A stretch of DNA of 64,000 nucleotides from Kaistia geumhonensis (GCF_030815145.1 NZ_JAUSWJ010000001.1:1674001-1738000); one strand, 5' to 3'. Counted from the stretch's first letter, positions 36,965-45,975 are shown. Translations and numbers: made by a program. The notes: generated by a model from the sequence alone, not told the origin.

Positions 36965-38347
36965 ATGACGCTATCCAACCTCACCGCCGACTATCGCGCC
37001 CGCGATGCGGCGCACCACATCCATCCCTTCTCCGACATGAAGTCGCTCAATGCCGAAGGCAGCCGCGTCATCGTTCGCGGCGAGGGGTCGTGGATCTACG
37101 ACAGCGACGGCAACCGCATCCTCGACGGCATGGCGGGCCTTTGGTGCGTCAATATCGGCCACGGCCGCAAGGAGATTGCCGACGCCATCCAGCGCCAGAT
37201 GGCGGAGATCTCCTACTACAACACCTTCTTCAAGACGACGCATCCGCCGGCCGTGGCGCTCGCCGAGACTCTCGCCCGCCTGACGCCGACGCAGTTCAAC
37301 CATGTCTTCTTCGTCAATTCCGGCTCCGAGGCCAACGACACCGTCATCCGCATGGTGCGGCATTATTGGGCGACGCTCGGCAAGCCTCGGAAGACGGTGA
37401 TCGTCGCGCGCTGGAACGCCTATCATGGCTCGACCATGGGCGGCGGCAGCCTCGGCGGCATGAAGCCGATCCATTCGCAGGGCGGCCTGCCGATCCCCGA
37501 CATCCATCACATCGCCCAGCCCTACTGGTTCGGCGAGGGCGGCGACATGACGCCGGACGAATTCGGCGTTGCCGCGGCCCGCGCCCTCGAAACGGCGATC
37601 GACGAGATCGGCGAGGACCGGATCGGCGCCTTCATCGCGGAGCCGATCCAGGGCGCCGGCGGCGTCATCATCCCGCCCGCCACCTACTGGCCGGAGATCG
37701 CGCGCATCCTGAAGGATCGCGAGATCCTGCTCGTCGCCGACGAGGTCATCACCGGCTTCGGCCGCACCGGCAACTGGTTCGGTTCCGAAACCTTCGGCAT
37801 CGAGGCCGATCTGATGCCGATCGCCAAGGGCCTGTCCTCCGGCTATCTGCCGATCGGCGGCGTCATGGTCTCCGACAAGGTCGCCGAGGTGCTGATCGGG
37901 CCGGGCGGCGAGTTCAACCACGGCTTCACCTATTCCGCCCATCCGGTGGCAGCGGCGGCGGCGCTCGAGAATCTCCGGATCATCGAGGATGACAGGCTCG
38001 TCGAGCGCGTGCGCGACGATATCGGCCCCTATCTTCAGGAGCGCTGGCGGGCGCTCGGCGAGCATCCGCTCGTCGGCGAGGCGCGGATGACTGGCCTGAT
38101 GGGCGCGCTGGAACTCGTTCCCGACAAGCCATCGCGCAAGAGCGCGTTCCCCGATACCGGCAAGGTGGGCACGATTGCCCGCGACTTCTCTTTCCGCAAC
38201 GGCCTCGTGATGCGCGCTGTCCGCGATTCGCTGATCCTGTCGCCGCCCTTCACGCTGTCGCACGAGGAAGCCGACTATCTGGTCGCGACCGCCCGCAAGA
38301 CGCTCGACGATACGCTGGCCGAAGTGAAGCGGCTCGGCCTCAAATGA
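36965..38347 (+). CDS. class III aminotransferase, probable putrescine/polyamine-pyruvate type
   Basis: A 460-residue PLP enzyme of the omega-aminotransferase group. PLP Lys288 sits in PIAKGLSSGYLPIGGV, the ring-binding Asp259 in LLVADEVITGFGRTG, and VNSGSEANDTVIRMVRHYW binds the phosphate. The N-terminal HHIHPFSDMKSLNAEG is typical of SpuC-like putrescine:pyruvate or GABA:pyruvate aminotransferases. It fits either direct putrescine transamination or the later GABA step. ATG 36965 has GGAAG 9 bases ahead. It overlaps the GNAT gene by ATGA. Confidence 0.88.
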   Translation: MTLSNLTADYRARDAAHHIHPFSDMKSLNAEGSRVIVRGEGSWIYDSDGNRILDGMAGLWCVNIGHGRKEIADAIQRQMAEISYYNTFFKTTHPPAVALAETLARLTPTQFNHVFFVNSGSEANDTVIRMVRHYWATLGKPRKTVIVARWNAYHGSTMGGGSLGGMKPIHSQGGLPIPDIHHIAQPYWFGEGGDMTPDEFGVAAARALETAIDEIGEDRIGAFIAEPIQGAGGVIIPPATYWPEIARILKDREILLVADEVITGFGRTGNWFGSETFGIEADLMPIAKGLSSGYLPIGGVMVSDKVAEVLIGPGGEFNHGFTYSAHPVAAAAALENLRIIEDDRLVERVRDDIGPYLQERWRALGEHPLVGEARMTGLMGALELVPDKPSRKSAFPDTGKVGTIARDFSFRNGLVMRAVRDSLILSPPFTLSHEEADYLVATARKTLDDTLAEVKRLGLK

Positions 38348-38814
38348 CCGTCGCGATCCGTGTCGCCACGGCCAACGAGGTCCCGATCCTCAACGCCATC
38401 CGCACCAGCGTGCGCGAGAACCACATGTCGCTGGAACGGATGGCGGACTATGGCATCACGCCCGAGGTTATCGCGCGCGTCATCACCACCACCGGGCGCG
38501 GCTTCATCGCCAGCGTCGACGGCGTCGATGCCGGCATCTCGATCGCGGAGGCCGAGGCGGGCTGCATCTTCGCGATGTTCGTGCTCCCCGATTACGAGGG
38601 TATGGGTCTCGGGCGCCTGCTGATGGCGAAGGCCGAACGCTTCCTTTTTGAGGCCGGCTGTCGCGACGTCTGGCTCGAAGCCGGCGCGGTCGAGGGGCTG
38701 CGTGCGCACGGTTTCTACGCGCATCTTGGCTGGCGCCACGACGGGTTGATGCCGGACGGACAACTGCGCTTCGTGAAGAGCCGCGACGAACTTGTGCGCG
38801 GCCCCGCCGCATGA
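38344..38814 (+). CDS. GNAT family N-acetyltransferase
   Basis: A 156-residue GNAT-fold enzyme. The acetyl-CoA loop reads FVLPDYEGMGLGRLLMAKAE (Q/RxxGxG/A type, here EGMGLG) and the C-terminal part has the FYAHLGWRHDG motif. It overlaps both neighbours by 4 bases (ATGA), so it is translated with the aminotransferase and the PuuB-like oxidase. The position suggests a polyamine or gamma-glutamyl-polyamine intermediate as substrate, but that is inference; a generic detoxifying role is possible. Confidence 0.85.
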   Translation: MTVAIRVATANEVPILNAIRTSVRENHMSLERMADYGITPEVIARVITTTGRGFIASVDGVDAGISIAEAEAGCIFAMFVLPDYEGMGLGRLLMAKAERFLFEAGCRDVWLEAGAVEGLRAHGFYAHLGWRHDGLMPDGQLRFVKSRDELVRGPAA

Positions 38815-40088
38815 CGGCGGCGCACGCCCCCTCCTGGTATGCCGAGACGGCCGACCCGTCGCTCGCCTTCGCCCCGCTAGACGGCGACCGCAAGGCGCAT
38901 GTCGCGATCGTCGGCGGCGGCTTCACCGGCCTTTCCGCGGCGCTGCATCTCGCCGAGGCCGGCATCGAGACGGTGCTGGTCGAGGCCGGCAAGGTCGGGT
39001 CCGGCGCTTCGGGCCGCAATGGCGGGCAGCTCCATACGGGCCAGCGGCGCGACCAGGAATGGCTGGAGCGGCGGCTGGGCCGGCCGGCGGCCCATGAACT
39101 CTGGAACCTCGCGGAAGAGGCGAAAGCGCTCGTCCACGAGCTGATCGCGCGCCACGATATCGATGCGGAATGGCGCCCAGGCCTCGTCGAGGCGGTGCAC
39201 AAGCGCCGGCTCGTCGCCGAGGAACGCGCCTATGTCGATCACCTGAACACGGATTACGGCTACGAACCCGCCGAATGGATCGAGCCCGAGCGCCTCGCGG
39301 CGATGATCGGCAGCAACGCCTATTTCGGCGGCCGCTACGACCGGACGGCCGGACATCTGCATCCGCTCAAATTCGCGCAAGGACTCGCCCGCGCCGCGGC
39401 GCGCGCCGGCGCCAGCATCCATGAGAACACGACGGCGATCCGGCTCGATCCCGGCATCAAGCCCGCCCTCGTGACAAAACGCGGCACCATCCACGCCGAC
39501 ATCGTCGTCCTCGCCGGCAACGGCCTCCTCGACGGCATCGACGAGGAGACGGAGACGCGGGCGATGCCGATCAAGAACTACATCCTCACCACCGAGCCGA
39601 TCGGCGCCGGCAGGCCGGGCGGCCTCATCCCCGGCGGCGAGGCCGTGTCGGATTCCCGCTTCGTCGTCTATTACTGGCGGCCGACCGGCGACGGGCGCAT
39701 TCTCTTCGGCGGCGGCGAGACCTATTCGCGGCAGGATCCCGCCGACATCTTCGCCTTCGTGCGGCGGCATCTGCTCAAGGTCTATCCCTCGCTCGCCGCT
39801 ACCCGGATCGACCATGCCTGGGGCGGCACGCTGGCGGTGACCGTGAACCGGCTGCCCTTCCTGCGCCGCATCCGACCCGGCATCTATGCCGCCTCGGGCT
39901 ATTCCGGACAGGGCGTCGCGCTCGCGCCGTTCGGGGGCAAGATCATCGCCGAGGCGATCCTCGGCAATCCCGGACGGCTCGACAGCTTTGCCGCCCTGCC
40001 CTGCCCCCGCTTCCCCGGCGGCAAGCTGCTGCGCTGGCCGGCCCTCGTCGCGGGCATGAGCTGGTATGCGCTGCGGGACCGGATCTGA
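38811..40088 (+). CDS. puuB: gamma-glutamylputrescine oxidoreductase-like FAD enzyme
   Basis: A 425-residue DAO-family flavoprotein. N-terminal SWYAETADPSLAFAPLDGDRKAHVAIVGGGFTGLSAALHLAEAG gives the characteristic PuuB/OrdL lead and FAD fold; then GSGASGRNGGQLHTGQRRDQEWLE, and near the end IYAASGYSGQGVALAPFGGKIIAEAI. It should oxidise gamma-glutamylputrescine to the aldehyde with H2O2 release. Last gene of the catabolic operon; the convergent oxidoreductase gene ends 14 bases later. The aldehyde dehydrogenase and hydrolase (PuuC, PuuD) are not in the window. Confidence 0.9.
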   Translation: MTAAHAPSWYAETADPSLAFAPLDGDRKAHVAIVGGGFTGLSAALHLAEAGIETVLVEAGKVGSGASGRNGGQLHTGQRRDQEWLERRLGRPAAHELWNLAEEAKALVHELIARHDIDAEWRPGLVEAVHKRRLVAEERAYVDHLNTDYGYEPAEWIEPERLAAMIGSNAYFGGRYDRTAGHLHPLKFAQGLARAAARAGASIHENTTAIRLDPGIKPALVTKRGTIHADIVVLAGNGLLDGIDEETETRAMPIKNYILTTEPIGAGRPGGLIPGGEAVSDSRFVVYYWRPTGDGRILFGGGETYSRQDPADIFAFVRRHLLKVYPSLAATRIDHAWGGTLAVTVNRLPFLRRIRPGIYAASGYSGQGVALAPFGGKIIAEAILGNPGRLDSFAALPCPRFPGGKLLRWPALVAGMSWYALRDRI

Positions 40089-40102
40089 CGGCCCACGGCC
40101 TG

Positions 40103-41485
40103 TCACTCCAGTGGCGTGAGCCCCTGAACGATGGTCGGCAGCAGTTCCGAGACATTCGGATGGATCGGGACCGAGCGAGCCATCACCGTGTAGGGCGCAT
40201 CGGCATAGATGAGGTTCAGGATCGAGTGCACGACCTCGTCGCCGCCGACGCCGAGGATCGAGGCGCCGAGAAACCGCCCGGTCTCGGCATCAACCAGGAT
40301 CTTGATGAAGCCCTGGCTGACGCCCTTTTCCGTGGCGCGGGAGACGCGCGACATCGGCCGCGTGCCGATCAGCGCCTTGCGCCCGCTCTTCCTGACCGCC
40401 GCCTCCGTCATGCCGACGCGGCCGAGCGGGGGATCGACATAGAGCGCATAGCATTCGTGCCGGTCGGAGACGCGGCGATCGTCGCCATCGAGCAGGTTGG
40501 CGGCGACGATCTCGAAATCGTTGTAGGAGGTATGGGTGAAGGCGCCGCGGCCATTGCAGTCGCCGAGCGCGAAGATGCCCGGCACGCTGGTCTCGAGCCG
40601 GTCGTCGACCGCGATGAAGCCGCGCTCATCGGTTGCGACGCCGGCACGGTCGAGGCCGAGATCGTCGGTGTTCGGCCGCCGTCCGACAGCGAGCAGCACA
40701 TGCGAGGCATGCACCTCCCGCTCGCCGCTGCGGCAATCCACCCCCACGGTGACGCCGCCATCAGGACGGGAATGGAGGCTGATGCATTCGGCATCGAGCC
40801 GGAACCCGATGCCCTCTCCTTCCAGGATTCCCTTCACTTCCTCGGAGACGTCCTCGTCCTCGCGCGCGATCAGCCGTGAGCCCTTCTCGATGATCGTCAC
40901 CTCGGAGCCGAGGCGGCGGAAGATCTGGCCGAATTCGAGCCCGATATAGCTGCCGCCGACGATGGCGAGATGACGCGGCAATTCCTTGAGCTGCAGGATC
41001 GAGGTGTTGGTGAGGAAGGGCACGTCATGCACGCCCGGCAGCTCGGGCACCGCCGCCCGGCCGCCGGCATTGATGAAGATGCGACCTGCCTGCAGAAGTT
41101 CGTCGTCGACGCGGACGCTCTGCGCCGTCTCGAAGCGCGCGTGGCCCTCGATCAGAGTGCAGTTCTCCATGCCGCCGATCCAGCCGGCGAGCCCCTGCTG
41201 CGACTTCGCGACGACGGCGTCCTTGCGCGCCATCACGGCCGGGAAATCGACCATCACCGGCCCGCCGACCGTGAAGCCGTAGTCGGCGCCCCGGCGGGCG
41301 GTATGGATCGCCTCGGCGCTGGCGACCAGCGTCTTGGTCGGTGTGCAGCCGGTGTTGACGCAGGTGCCGCCGACGAGATGGCGTTCTATCAGCGCCACCT
41401 TCTGGCCGGCGGCGCTGAGGCGGCCGGCGAGCGGAATGCCGGCCTGCCCGGCGCCGATGATGATGGCGTCGAAGTGCCGCGCCAT
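40103..41485 (-). CDS. mercuric-reductase-like FAD/NAD(P) disulfide oxidoreductase
   Basis: A 460-residue member of the class I pyridine nucleotide-disulfide oxidoreductases. FAD fold at 7-35 (IIIGAGQAGIPLAGRLSAAG); redox-active pair Cys42/Cys47 in GGTCVNTGCTPTK; NAD(P) site LAIVGGSYIGLEFGQIFRRLGSEV; second FAD site GIFALGDCNG; and the dimer-interface His in IHPNVSELLPTIVQ. No heavy-metal N-terminal domain or C-terminal Cys pair, so it is not a true MerA; substrate unknown. It overlaps the upstream DUF4126 stop by one base (TGATG). Confidence 0.88.
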   Translation of the reverse strand: MARHFDAIIIGAGQAGIPLAGRLSAAGQKVALIERHLVGGTCVNTGCTPTKTLVASAEAIHTARRGADYGFTVGGPVMVDFPAVMARKDAVVAKSQQGLAGWIGGMENCTLIEGHARFETAQSVRVDDELLQAGRIFINAGGRAAVPELPGVHDVPFLTNTSILQLKELPRHLAIVGGSYIGLEFGQIFRRLGSEVTIIEKGSRLIAREDEDVSEEVKGILEGEGIGFRLDAECISLHSRPDGGVTVGVDCRSGEREVHASHVLLAVGRRPNTDDLGLDRAGVATDERGFIAVDDRLETSVPGIFALGDCNGRGAFTHTSYNDFEIVAANLLDGDDRRVSDRHECYALYVDPPLGRVGMTEAAVRKSGRKALIGTRPMSRVSRATEKGVSQGFIKILVDAETGRFLGASILGVGGDEVVHSILNLIYADAPYTVMARSVPIHPNVSELLPTIVQGLTPLE

Positions 41486-41946
41486 CAGACGGCGGCCGCG
41501 ATGGCGAGCGCGCCGACGACGGCGACGACGTCCTCGATCAGCGCGGCCGGCAGGTCGCGGCCGAAGGCCCGCGCGAGACGCCCGCGGATCTCCGCACCGC
41601 CGAGGGTGCCGATGACGGCTCCTATGGCGCCAGCGACGAGGCCACCGACGAGCGAGCCGCCCACCGTGCCGATCACCGCGCCGCAGAAGGCACCGCTCAC
41701 GATGCGGGCGCCGAACTGCATCGGCACCTTGCGGCTCGGCGTCGAGGGAAGCTGGTCGGTGACCAGTTCGACGAGCGCGAGGATCGAGAAGACCAGCACG
41801 GCGATCCAGTGCGCCATGAAGGAGGCCCAGGTTCCAGCGACGGCGTACCAGCCGAGCCAGGCGCCCCAGGCGAGACCGGCCGGCGCCGCCATGGCCCTGA
41901 GACCAGCGATCACACCGATGAGCAATGCGAGAAGGTAGACCGACAT
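41485..41946 (-). CDS. DUF4126 family membrane protein
   Basis: A 153-residue, Gly/Ala-rich integral membrane protein with about four helices: MSVYLLALLIGVIAGLRAMAAPAGLAWGAWLGW is the family's opening, with the conserved VELVTDQLPSTPSRK loop between helices and a glycine-zipper stretch (GAVIGTVGGSLVGGLVAGAIGAVIGTLGGAEIRG). Function unknown. It is coupled by a one-base overlap to the following disulfide oxidoreductase gene. Confidence 0.85.
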   Translation of the reverse strand: MSVYLLALLIGVIAGLRAMAAPAGLAWGAWLGWYAVAGTWASFMAHWIAVLVFSILALVELVTDQLPSTPSRKVPMQFGARIVSGAFCGAVIGTVGGSLVGGLVAGAIGAVIGTLGGAEIRGRLARAFGRDLPAALIEDVVAVVGALAIAAAV

Positions 41947-42137
41947 GCGAAGAGCCCCTCTTCGGTTTGCGGTAGATCAAACTGTCGATCCTTACGCCCG
42001 CTCCTGCAAGCAAAACCTCCAGGTGTATGTAATAAATTCATTCGATTGATTGACTTTATCGTCGAGAGCAGCCAGAGTACCTGCGTGCGCTCGGCCACGG
42101 CAGGGCGCATCCGGGGCGGGGGCCCAGGGGATTCGCA

Positions 42138-42863
42138 ATGAGCGGAACGGACGGCAAGGCTCGCGCCGAACCGGCGGAGCGGTCGCGGCACGCACAGCGG
42201 GCACGTCAGGATCGCGGTGCCGAGACCCGCGCCCGGCTGATGGTGGCGGCGCTCGACGTGTTCGGGCGGCTCGGCTTCGAGGCGGCGTCGACGCGGGAGA
42301 TCGCCCGCCAGGCCGACGCCAATCTCGCCGCGATCGTCTATCATTTCGGCGGCAAGGAAGGTCTTCACCGCGCGGTCGCCGAACATGTGACGGCCGAGAT
42401 CCAGCAACGCCTCGGACCGGCCGCGGCGCGGGTCAGCGAGGCCTTCGCCGCCGGCGCGCTCGACAAGCCGGCTGCGCGTCGCCTGCTCCAGGGCATGGCC
42501 GAGGCGCATCTCGACACCATGCTCGGGCTTCGCGAGGCGGAGGCCTGGGCCCGCTTCATCGTCCGCGAGCAGATGGAGCCCTCCCCCGTCCTCGAGACGC
42601 TGATCGGCTTCATGACGCCGATGCACGCGATCCTGCGGCGGCTCGTCGGCGTTCTCATGGACCGCGACCCGGACAGCGACGAGGTCGGCTTCCTTGTCTT
42701 CACGCTGCTCGGCCAGGCCATGGTGTTTCGCGTCGCGCAGCCGATTGTGCTTCGGCTGACAGGCCGCGACGCCATCACCGTCGGCGACCGCGCCCTGATC
42801 GCCTCGCTGATCGCCGGCAATATCGACCGCATCACCGGCGTGCCGCTCGAGGGCCGACCGTGA
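42138..42863 (+). CDS. CecR-like TetR family regulator
   Basis: A 241-residue TetR-type repressor: N-terminal helix-turn-helix at about residues 28-75 (ETRARLMVAALDVFGRLGFEAASTREIARQADANLAAIVYHFGGKEGLHRAVAEHV) and a DUF1956-like ligand domain (PSPVLETLIGFMTPMHAILRRLVGVLM...FTLLGQAMVFRVAQPIVL). This domain pair is that of E. coli CecR (YbiH), which controls the ybhGFSR exporter; the same gene order follows here. It overlaps the next gene by 4 bases, so it is autoregulated with the operon. The 190 bases upstream (41947-42137) include an unusually AT-rich stretch at 42028-42062 that could hold promoter and operator. Confidence 0.9.
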   Translation: MSGTDGKARAEPAERSRHAQRARQDRGAETRARLMVAALDVFGRLGFEAASTREIARQADANLAAIVYHFGGKEGLHRAVAEHVTAEIQQRLGPAAARVSEAFAAGALDKPAARRLLQGMAEAHLDTMLGLREAEAWARFIVREQMEPSPVLETLIGFMTPMHAILRRLVGVLMDRDPDSDEVGFLVFTLLGQAMVFRVAQPIVLRLTGRDAITVGDRALIASLIAGNIDRITGVPLEGRP

Positions 42864-43825
42864 CGATCGTGCGCGTCCTCTCGGCCATCGGCGTGACACT
42901 GGCGCTGGCCGCCTGCACGCGCGAAGCCGCTCCACCGACGCTACAGGGCTATGTCGAGGGCGATTTCCTGCATATCGGGCCCGAGAGCGCCGGCCGGCTC
43001 ACGCATCTCGATGTCGAGAAGGGCGACAGCGTCGTGGCGGGTGCCGCTCTCTTCGCGCTCGACACGCGCGACGAAACGGCTGCGCTGGCGCAGGCCGAGG
43101 CTGAACGCGCCGCCGCGGCGTCCTCGCTTCAGGATCTTCTGACCGGCCGCCGGCCGGAGGAGATCGCCGTCCTCGAATCGAACCTCGCCGAGGCCAGGGC
43201 GCAGCAGAGCGCCGCCGAGAAGGCCTATACCCGCAATCAGGCGCTGGAGACCCGAGCCGTCGCCTCGGCCGCCGTGCTCGACCAGGCGCGCGCCGATCTC
43301 GACGCCGCCAATGCCCGCGTGGATGCGGCAACCCGCAACCTGGACGTCGCGCGGCTGCCGGCACGGCCGGACGCCATCGAGGCCGCCCGTGCGACGCTGG
43401 CGGCGCGCGAGGCGGCGGTGACGGCCGCCCGGACGCGGCTTGCGCGACGCAGCGTCACCGCCCCGGCCGCCGGCCGCATCAACGACATCCTCTTTCGCAT
43501 CGGCGAGATGGTGCCAGCCGGCAGCCCCGTCCTCTCGCTGCTGCCGCCCGAGAACCGCCACATCGTCTTCTTCCTGCCGGAGCCTCGGCGGAGCGCCGTC
43601 CAACCCGGCGACCGCGTGGCCGTCTCCTGCGACGGCTGCACGACAGGTCTGACGGCGACCATATCGCGCATCGCCGAGAACGCGGAGTTCGCGCCGCCGG
43701 TCATCTATTCGACTGAAAGCCGGGCTCGCCTCGTCTGGCGCGTCGAGGCGAAGCCCGATGCCGGCGCGTCGTCCCTCACGCCCGGCCAGCCCGTCGACGT
43801 GACGCTCACGAGCACCGCGCCGTGA
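42860..43825 (+). CDS. HlyD/YbhG-like periplasmic adaptor lipoprotein
   Basis: A 321-residue membrane fusion protein, start GTG 42860 (GTGA overlap). It has a lipobox: LSAIGVTLALAAC, with Cys as the acylated residue. Order: biotinyl-lipoyl half-motif (YVEGDFLHIGPESAGRLTHLDVEKGDSVVAGAALFALD), long alpha-helical hairpin (~55-180, coiled coil, Ala/Glu/Arg-rich), second lipoyl half (RSVTAPAAGRINDILFRIGEMVPAGSPVLSLL), beta-barrel. It should link the ABC-2 pump to an outer-membrane channel not encoded here. E. coli YbhG is not a lipoprotein, which is a difference. Confidence 0.88.
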   Translation: MTIVRVLSAIGVTLALAACTREAAPPTLQGYVEGDFLHIGPESAGRLTHLDVEKGDSVVAGAALFALDTRDETAALAQAEAERAAAASSLQDLLTGRRPEEIAVLESNLAEARAQQSAAEKAYTRNQALETRAVASAAVLDQARADLDAANARVDAATRNLDVARLPARPDAIEAARATLAAREAAVTAARTRLARRSVTAPAAGRINDILFRIGEMVPAGSPVLSLLPPENRHIVFFLPEPRRSAVQPGDRVAVSCDGCTTGLTATISRIAENAEFAPPVIYSTESRARLVWRVEAKPDAGASSLTPGQPVDVTLTSTAP

Positions 43826-44784
43826 CGGGCGAGGACGCGCCGATCATCGCGATCAGCGGGCTCACCAAGAGCTATTCTGGCCGCAAGGTGGTCGACGATG
43901 TCGCGCTGGAGGTCCGCCGTGGCGAGATCGTCGGCTTTCTCGGCCCCAATGGCTCCGGCAAGACGACCACCATCCGCATGATCTGCGGGCTGCTGAAGCC
44001 CGACTCCGGCTCGGGCACCTGCCTCGGCCTCGACATCCTGACGCAGTCGGCCCGCATCAAGCGCGAGGTCGGCTACATGACGCAGCGCTTCTCGCTCTAC
44101 GAAGACCTGACCATCCGCGAGAATCTGGATTTCGTGGCGCGCGTCTACGGTCTCGCCGACCGCCGCGCCCGCGTCACGGAGACGGTCCGTCGCCTCGGCC
44201 TCGAACGGCGCCGCGACCAGTTGGCCGGCGCGCTCTCCGGCGGCTGGAAGCAGCGGCTGGCGCTCGCCGCATCCGTCATGCACGAGCCGAAGCTGCTGCT
44301 GCTCGATGAGCCGACGGCGGGCGTCGATCCGCAGGCGCGGCGCGAGTTCTGGGACGAGATCCACCGCCTCGCCGCCGACGGCCTCACGGTGCTCGTCTCG
44401 ACCCACTACATGGACGAGGCCGAACGCTGCCACCGCATCGTCTATATCGCCTATGGCCGCATCGTGGCCCGCGGCACGGTCGCCGAGGTCATCGCCGCCT
44501 CGGGCCTTTCGACCATCGTCGTCACGGGGGCCAATGTGGTGCGCGTCGCGGCGGCCGTGCGCGGGCGCGACGGTGTCGAGCAGGTGGCGCCGTTCGGCAA
44601 CGATCTCCACGTCGTCGGCACGGACCCGGAGCGCCTCCGTGCCGCCGTGGACGCGGCCATTGCCGAGGCGGGCGGCGGCGTCACGGCCGAGACGGGCTCG
44701 ACCGGCCTCGAAGACGTCTTCATCCGGCTGATGCAGCAGGCCGCCCTCGCCGACGACTCCACCCCGTCCGGGAGACGCCCATGA
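43822..44784 (+). CDS. ABC-2 exporter ATPase (single-domain YbhF-like)
   Basis: A 320-residue ATPase: Walker A GPNGSGKT at 41-48, Q-loop in GYMTQRFSLYEDLT, signature LSGGWKQ at 138-144, Walker B LLLLDEPTAGVDP at ~158-170, H-loop STHYMDEAERC. The LSGGWKQR signature is the YbhF/DrrA-like form. E. coli YbhF has two such domains in tandem; here there is one, so a homodimer must drive the pump. A C-terminal ~80-residue regulatory domain ends in STGLEDVFIRLM. It starts at GTG overlapping the adaptor gene. Confidence 0.92.
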   Translation: MTGEDAPIIAISGLTKSYSGRKVVDDVALEVRRGEIVGFLGPNGSGKTTTIRMICGLLKPDSGSGTCLGLDILTQSARIKREVGYMTQRFSLYEDLTIRENLDFVARVYGLADRRARVTETVRRLGLERRRDQLAGALSGGWKQRLALAASVMHEPKLLLLDEPTAGVDPQARREFWDEIHRLAADGLTVLVSTHYMDEAERCHRIVYIAYGRIVARGTVAEVIAASGLSTIVVTGANVVRVAAAVRGRDGVEQVAPFGNDLHVVGTDPERLRAAVDAAIAEAGGGVTAETGSTGLEDVFIRLMQQAALADDSTPSGRRP

Positions 44785-45923
44785 GCGCGTCATCGGCACT
44801 GTCTGGATCGCGCATCCTCGCAATGATGATCAAGGAGTTCATCCAGCTCAGGCGAGACCGGATGACCTTCGCCATGATCCTCGCGATCCCGGTGATGCAG
44901 CTCGTCCTGTTCGGCTATGCGATCAACACCGATCCGAAAGAGCTGCCGACGCTGGTGACCGCAGCCGACAACGGACCGCATGTCCGCGCGGTCGTCTCGG
45001 CGCTCGCCAGCTCGCGCTATTTCGCGTTGCGGCCGGGGCTCGCCAGCGAGAGCGAAGGAGCGGCGTCACTGGTCGACGGCAGCGCTGCCTATGTCATCTC
45101 GTTCCCGCCGGGCTTTGAGCGCGACCTCGCGCGTGGCCTGCGCCCGCAGATCCTCGTCGAGGCGGATGCCACCGATCCATCCGCCTCGGCCAATGCGCTC
45201 GGCGCGCTGTCGCAGATCGTCGATGCCGCGCTCGCAAGGAGCCTTGCAGGACCGCTGGCCGGAAGCGCGCCGACGCCGAGTCCGGTCGATCTCGTCATCC
45301 ACCGGCGCTTCAACCCCGAGGGCATCACCGCCTACAACATCGTGCCGGGCCTCCTCGGCACGATCCTAACCATGACGACGATCCTGATGACGGCGCTGGC
45401 CCTGACGCGGGAGCGCGAGCGCGGCACGCTGGAAAACCTCATGGCGACGCCGGCGACCCCACTCGAGATCATGCTGGGCAAGATCGTGCCCTATATCGGC
45501 ATCGGCACGCTGCAGGTGGCGATCATCCTCGTCTGCGCGCGGCTCCTGTTCGAGGTGCCCATGCAGGGCTCGCTCGCGCTGCTCGTCGCGGTGACGTTCC
45601 TCTTCATCGGCGCGAGCGTCACGCTCGGCTACACGTTCTCGACGATCGCGCGGACGCAGATGCAGGCCATGCAGATGACCTTCTTCTGGTTCCTGCCGTC
45701 GATCCTCCTGTCGGGATTCATGTTCCCGTTCCGAGGCATGCCGGACTGGGCGCAGCTGATCGGCGCGGTGCTGCCGCTCACCCACTATATCCGCTCGGTG
45801 CGCGGCATCATGCTGAAGGGAAGCGGAGCGGCCGATCTCGCCGGCGAAGTCTGGCCGCTCGCCGTCTTCTGGCTGGCCGTCGCGGCGATCGCGCTGGTCC
45901 GCTACCGGCGCACGCTCGACTGA
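44781..45923 (+). CDS. ABC-2 type exporter permease
   Basis: A 380-residue permease of the YbhS/YbhR type: N-terminal helix (RDRMTFAMILAIPVMQLVLFGYAINTDPKELPT), a large periplasmic domain (~50-170), then five helices with the ABC-2 signature TALALTRERERGTLENLMATPATPLEIMLGKIVPYIGIG and PSILLSGFMFPFRGMPDWAQLIGAVLPLTHYIRSVRGIMLKG. Only one permease gene is present, so it should act as a homodimer. It overlaps the ATPase gene by ATGA and ends the operon. Confidence 0.92.
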   Translation: MSASSALSGSRILAMMIKEFIQLRRDRMTFAMILAIPVMQLVLFGYAINTDPKELPTLVTAADNGPHVRAVVSALASSRYFALRPGLASESEGAASLVDGSAAYVISFPPGFERDLARGLRPQILVEADATDPSASANALGALSQIVDAALARSLAGPLAGSAPTPSPVDLVIHRRFNPEGITAYNIVPGLLGTILTMTTILMTALALTRERERGTLENLMATPATPLEIMLGKIVPYIGIGTLQVAIILVCARLLFEVPMQGSLALLVAVTFLFIGASVTLGYTFSTIARTQMQAMQMTFFWFLPSILLSGFMFPFRGMPDWAQLIGAVLPLTHYIRSVRGIMLKGSGAADLAGEVWPLAVFWLAVAAIALVRYRRTLD

Positions 45924-45938
45924 GCTGCCGGTGATCGA

Positions 45939-45960
45939 GCGGCCGGTTCTGGCCGGCCGC
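45939..45960. terminator. GC-rich hairpin between convergent genes
   Basis: A perfect 8-bp stem (45939-45946 with 45953-45960) with a 6-base loop sits in the 52-base gap between the exporter operon and DUF1269. No T-run follows on either strand, so terminator strength is uncertain. Confidence 0.45.
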
Positions 45961-45975
45961 CCTCAGGGGATCCAC

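Noticed and set aside
40103-42013. Fusion of DUF4126 region and disulfide oxidoreductase in a single frame
   Set aside because: The part upstream of 41485 is an out-of-frame shadow of DUF4126; the FAD fold starts exactly at ATG 41485, which overlaps the DUF4126 stop as TGATG.
42050-42860. Long N-terminal extension of the HlyD adaptor overlapping the TetR gene
   Set aside because: The lipobox signal sequence starts at GTG 42860; the upstream reading is an Arg-rich shadow of the regulator.
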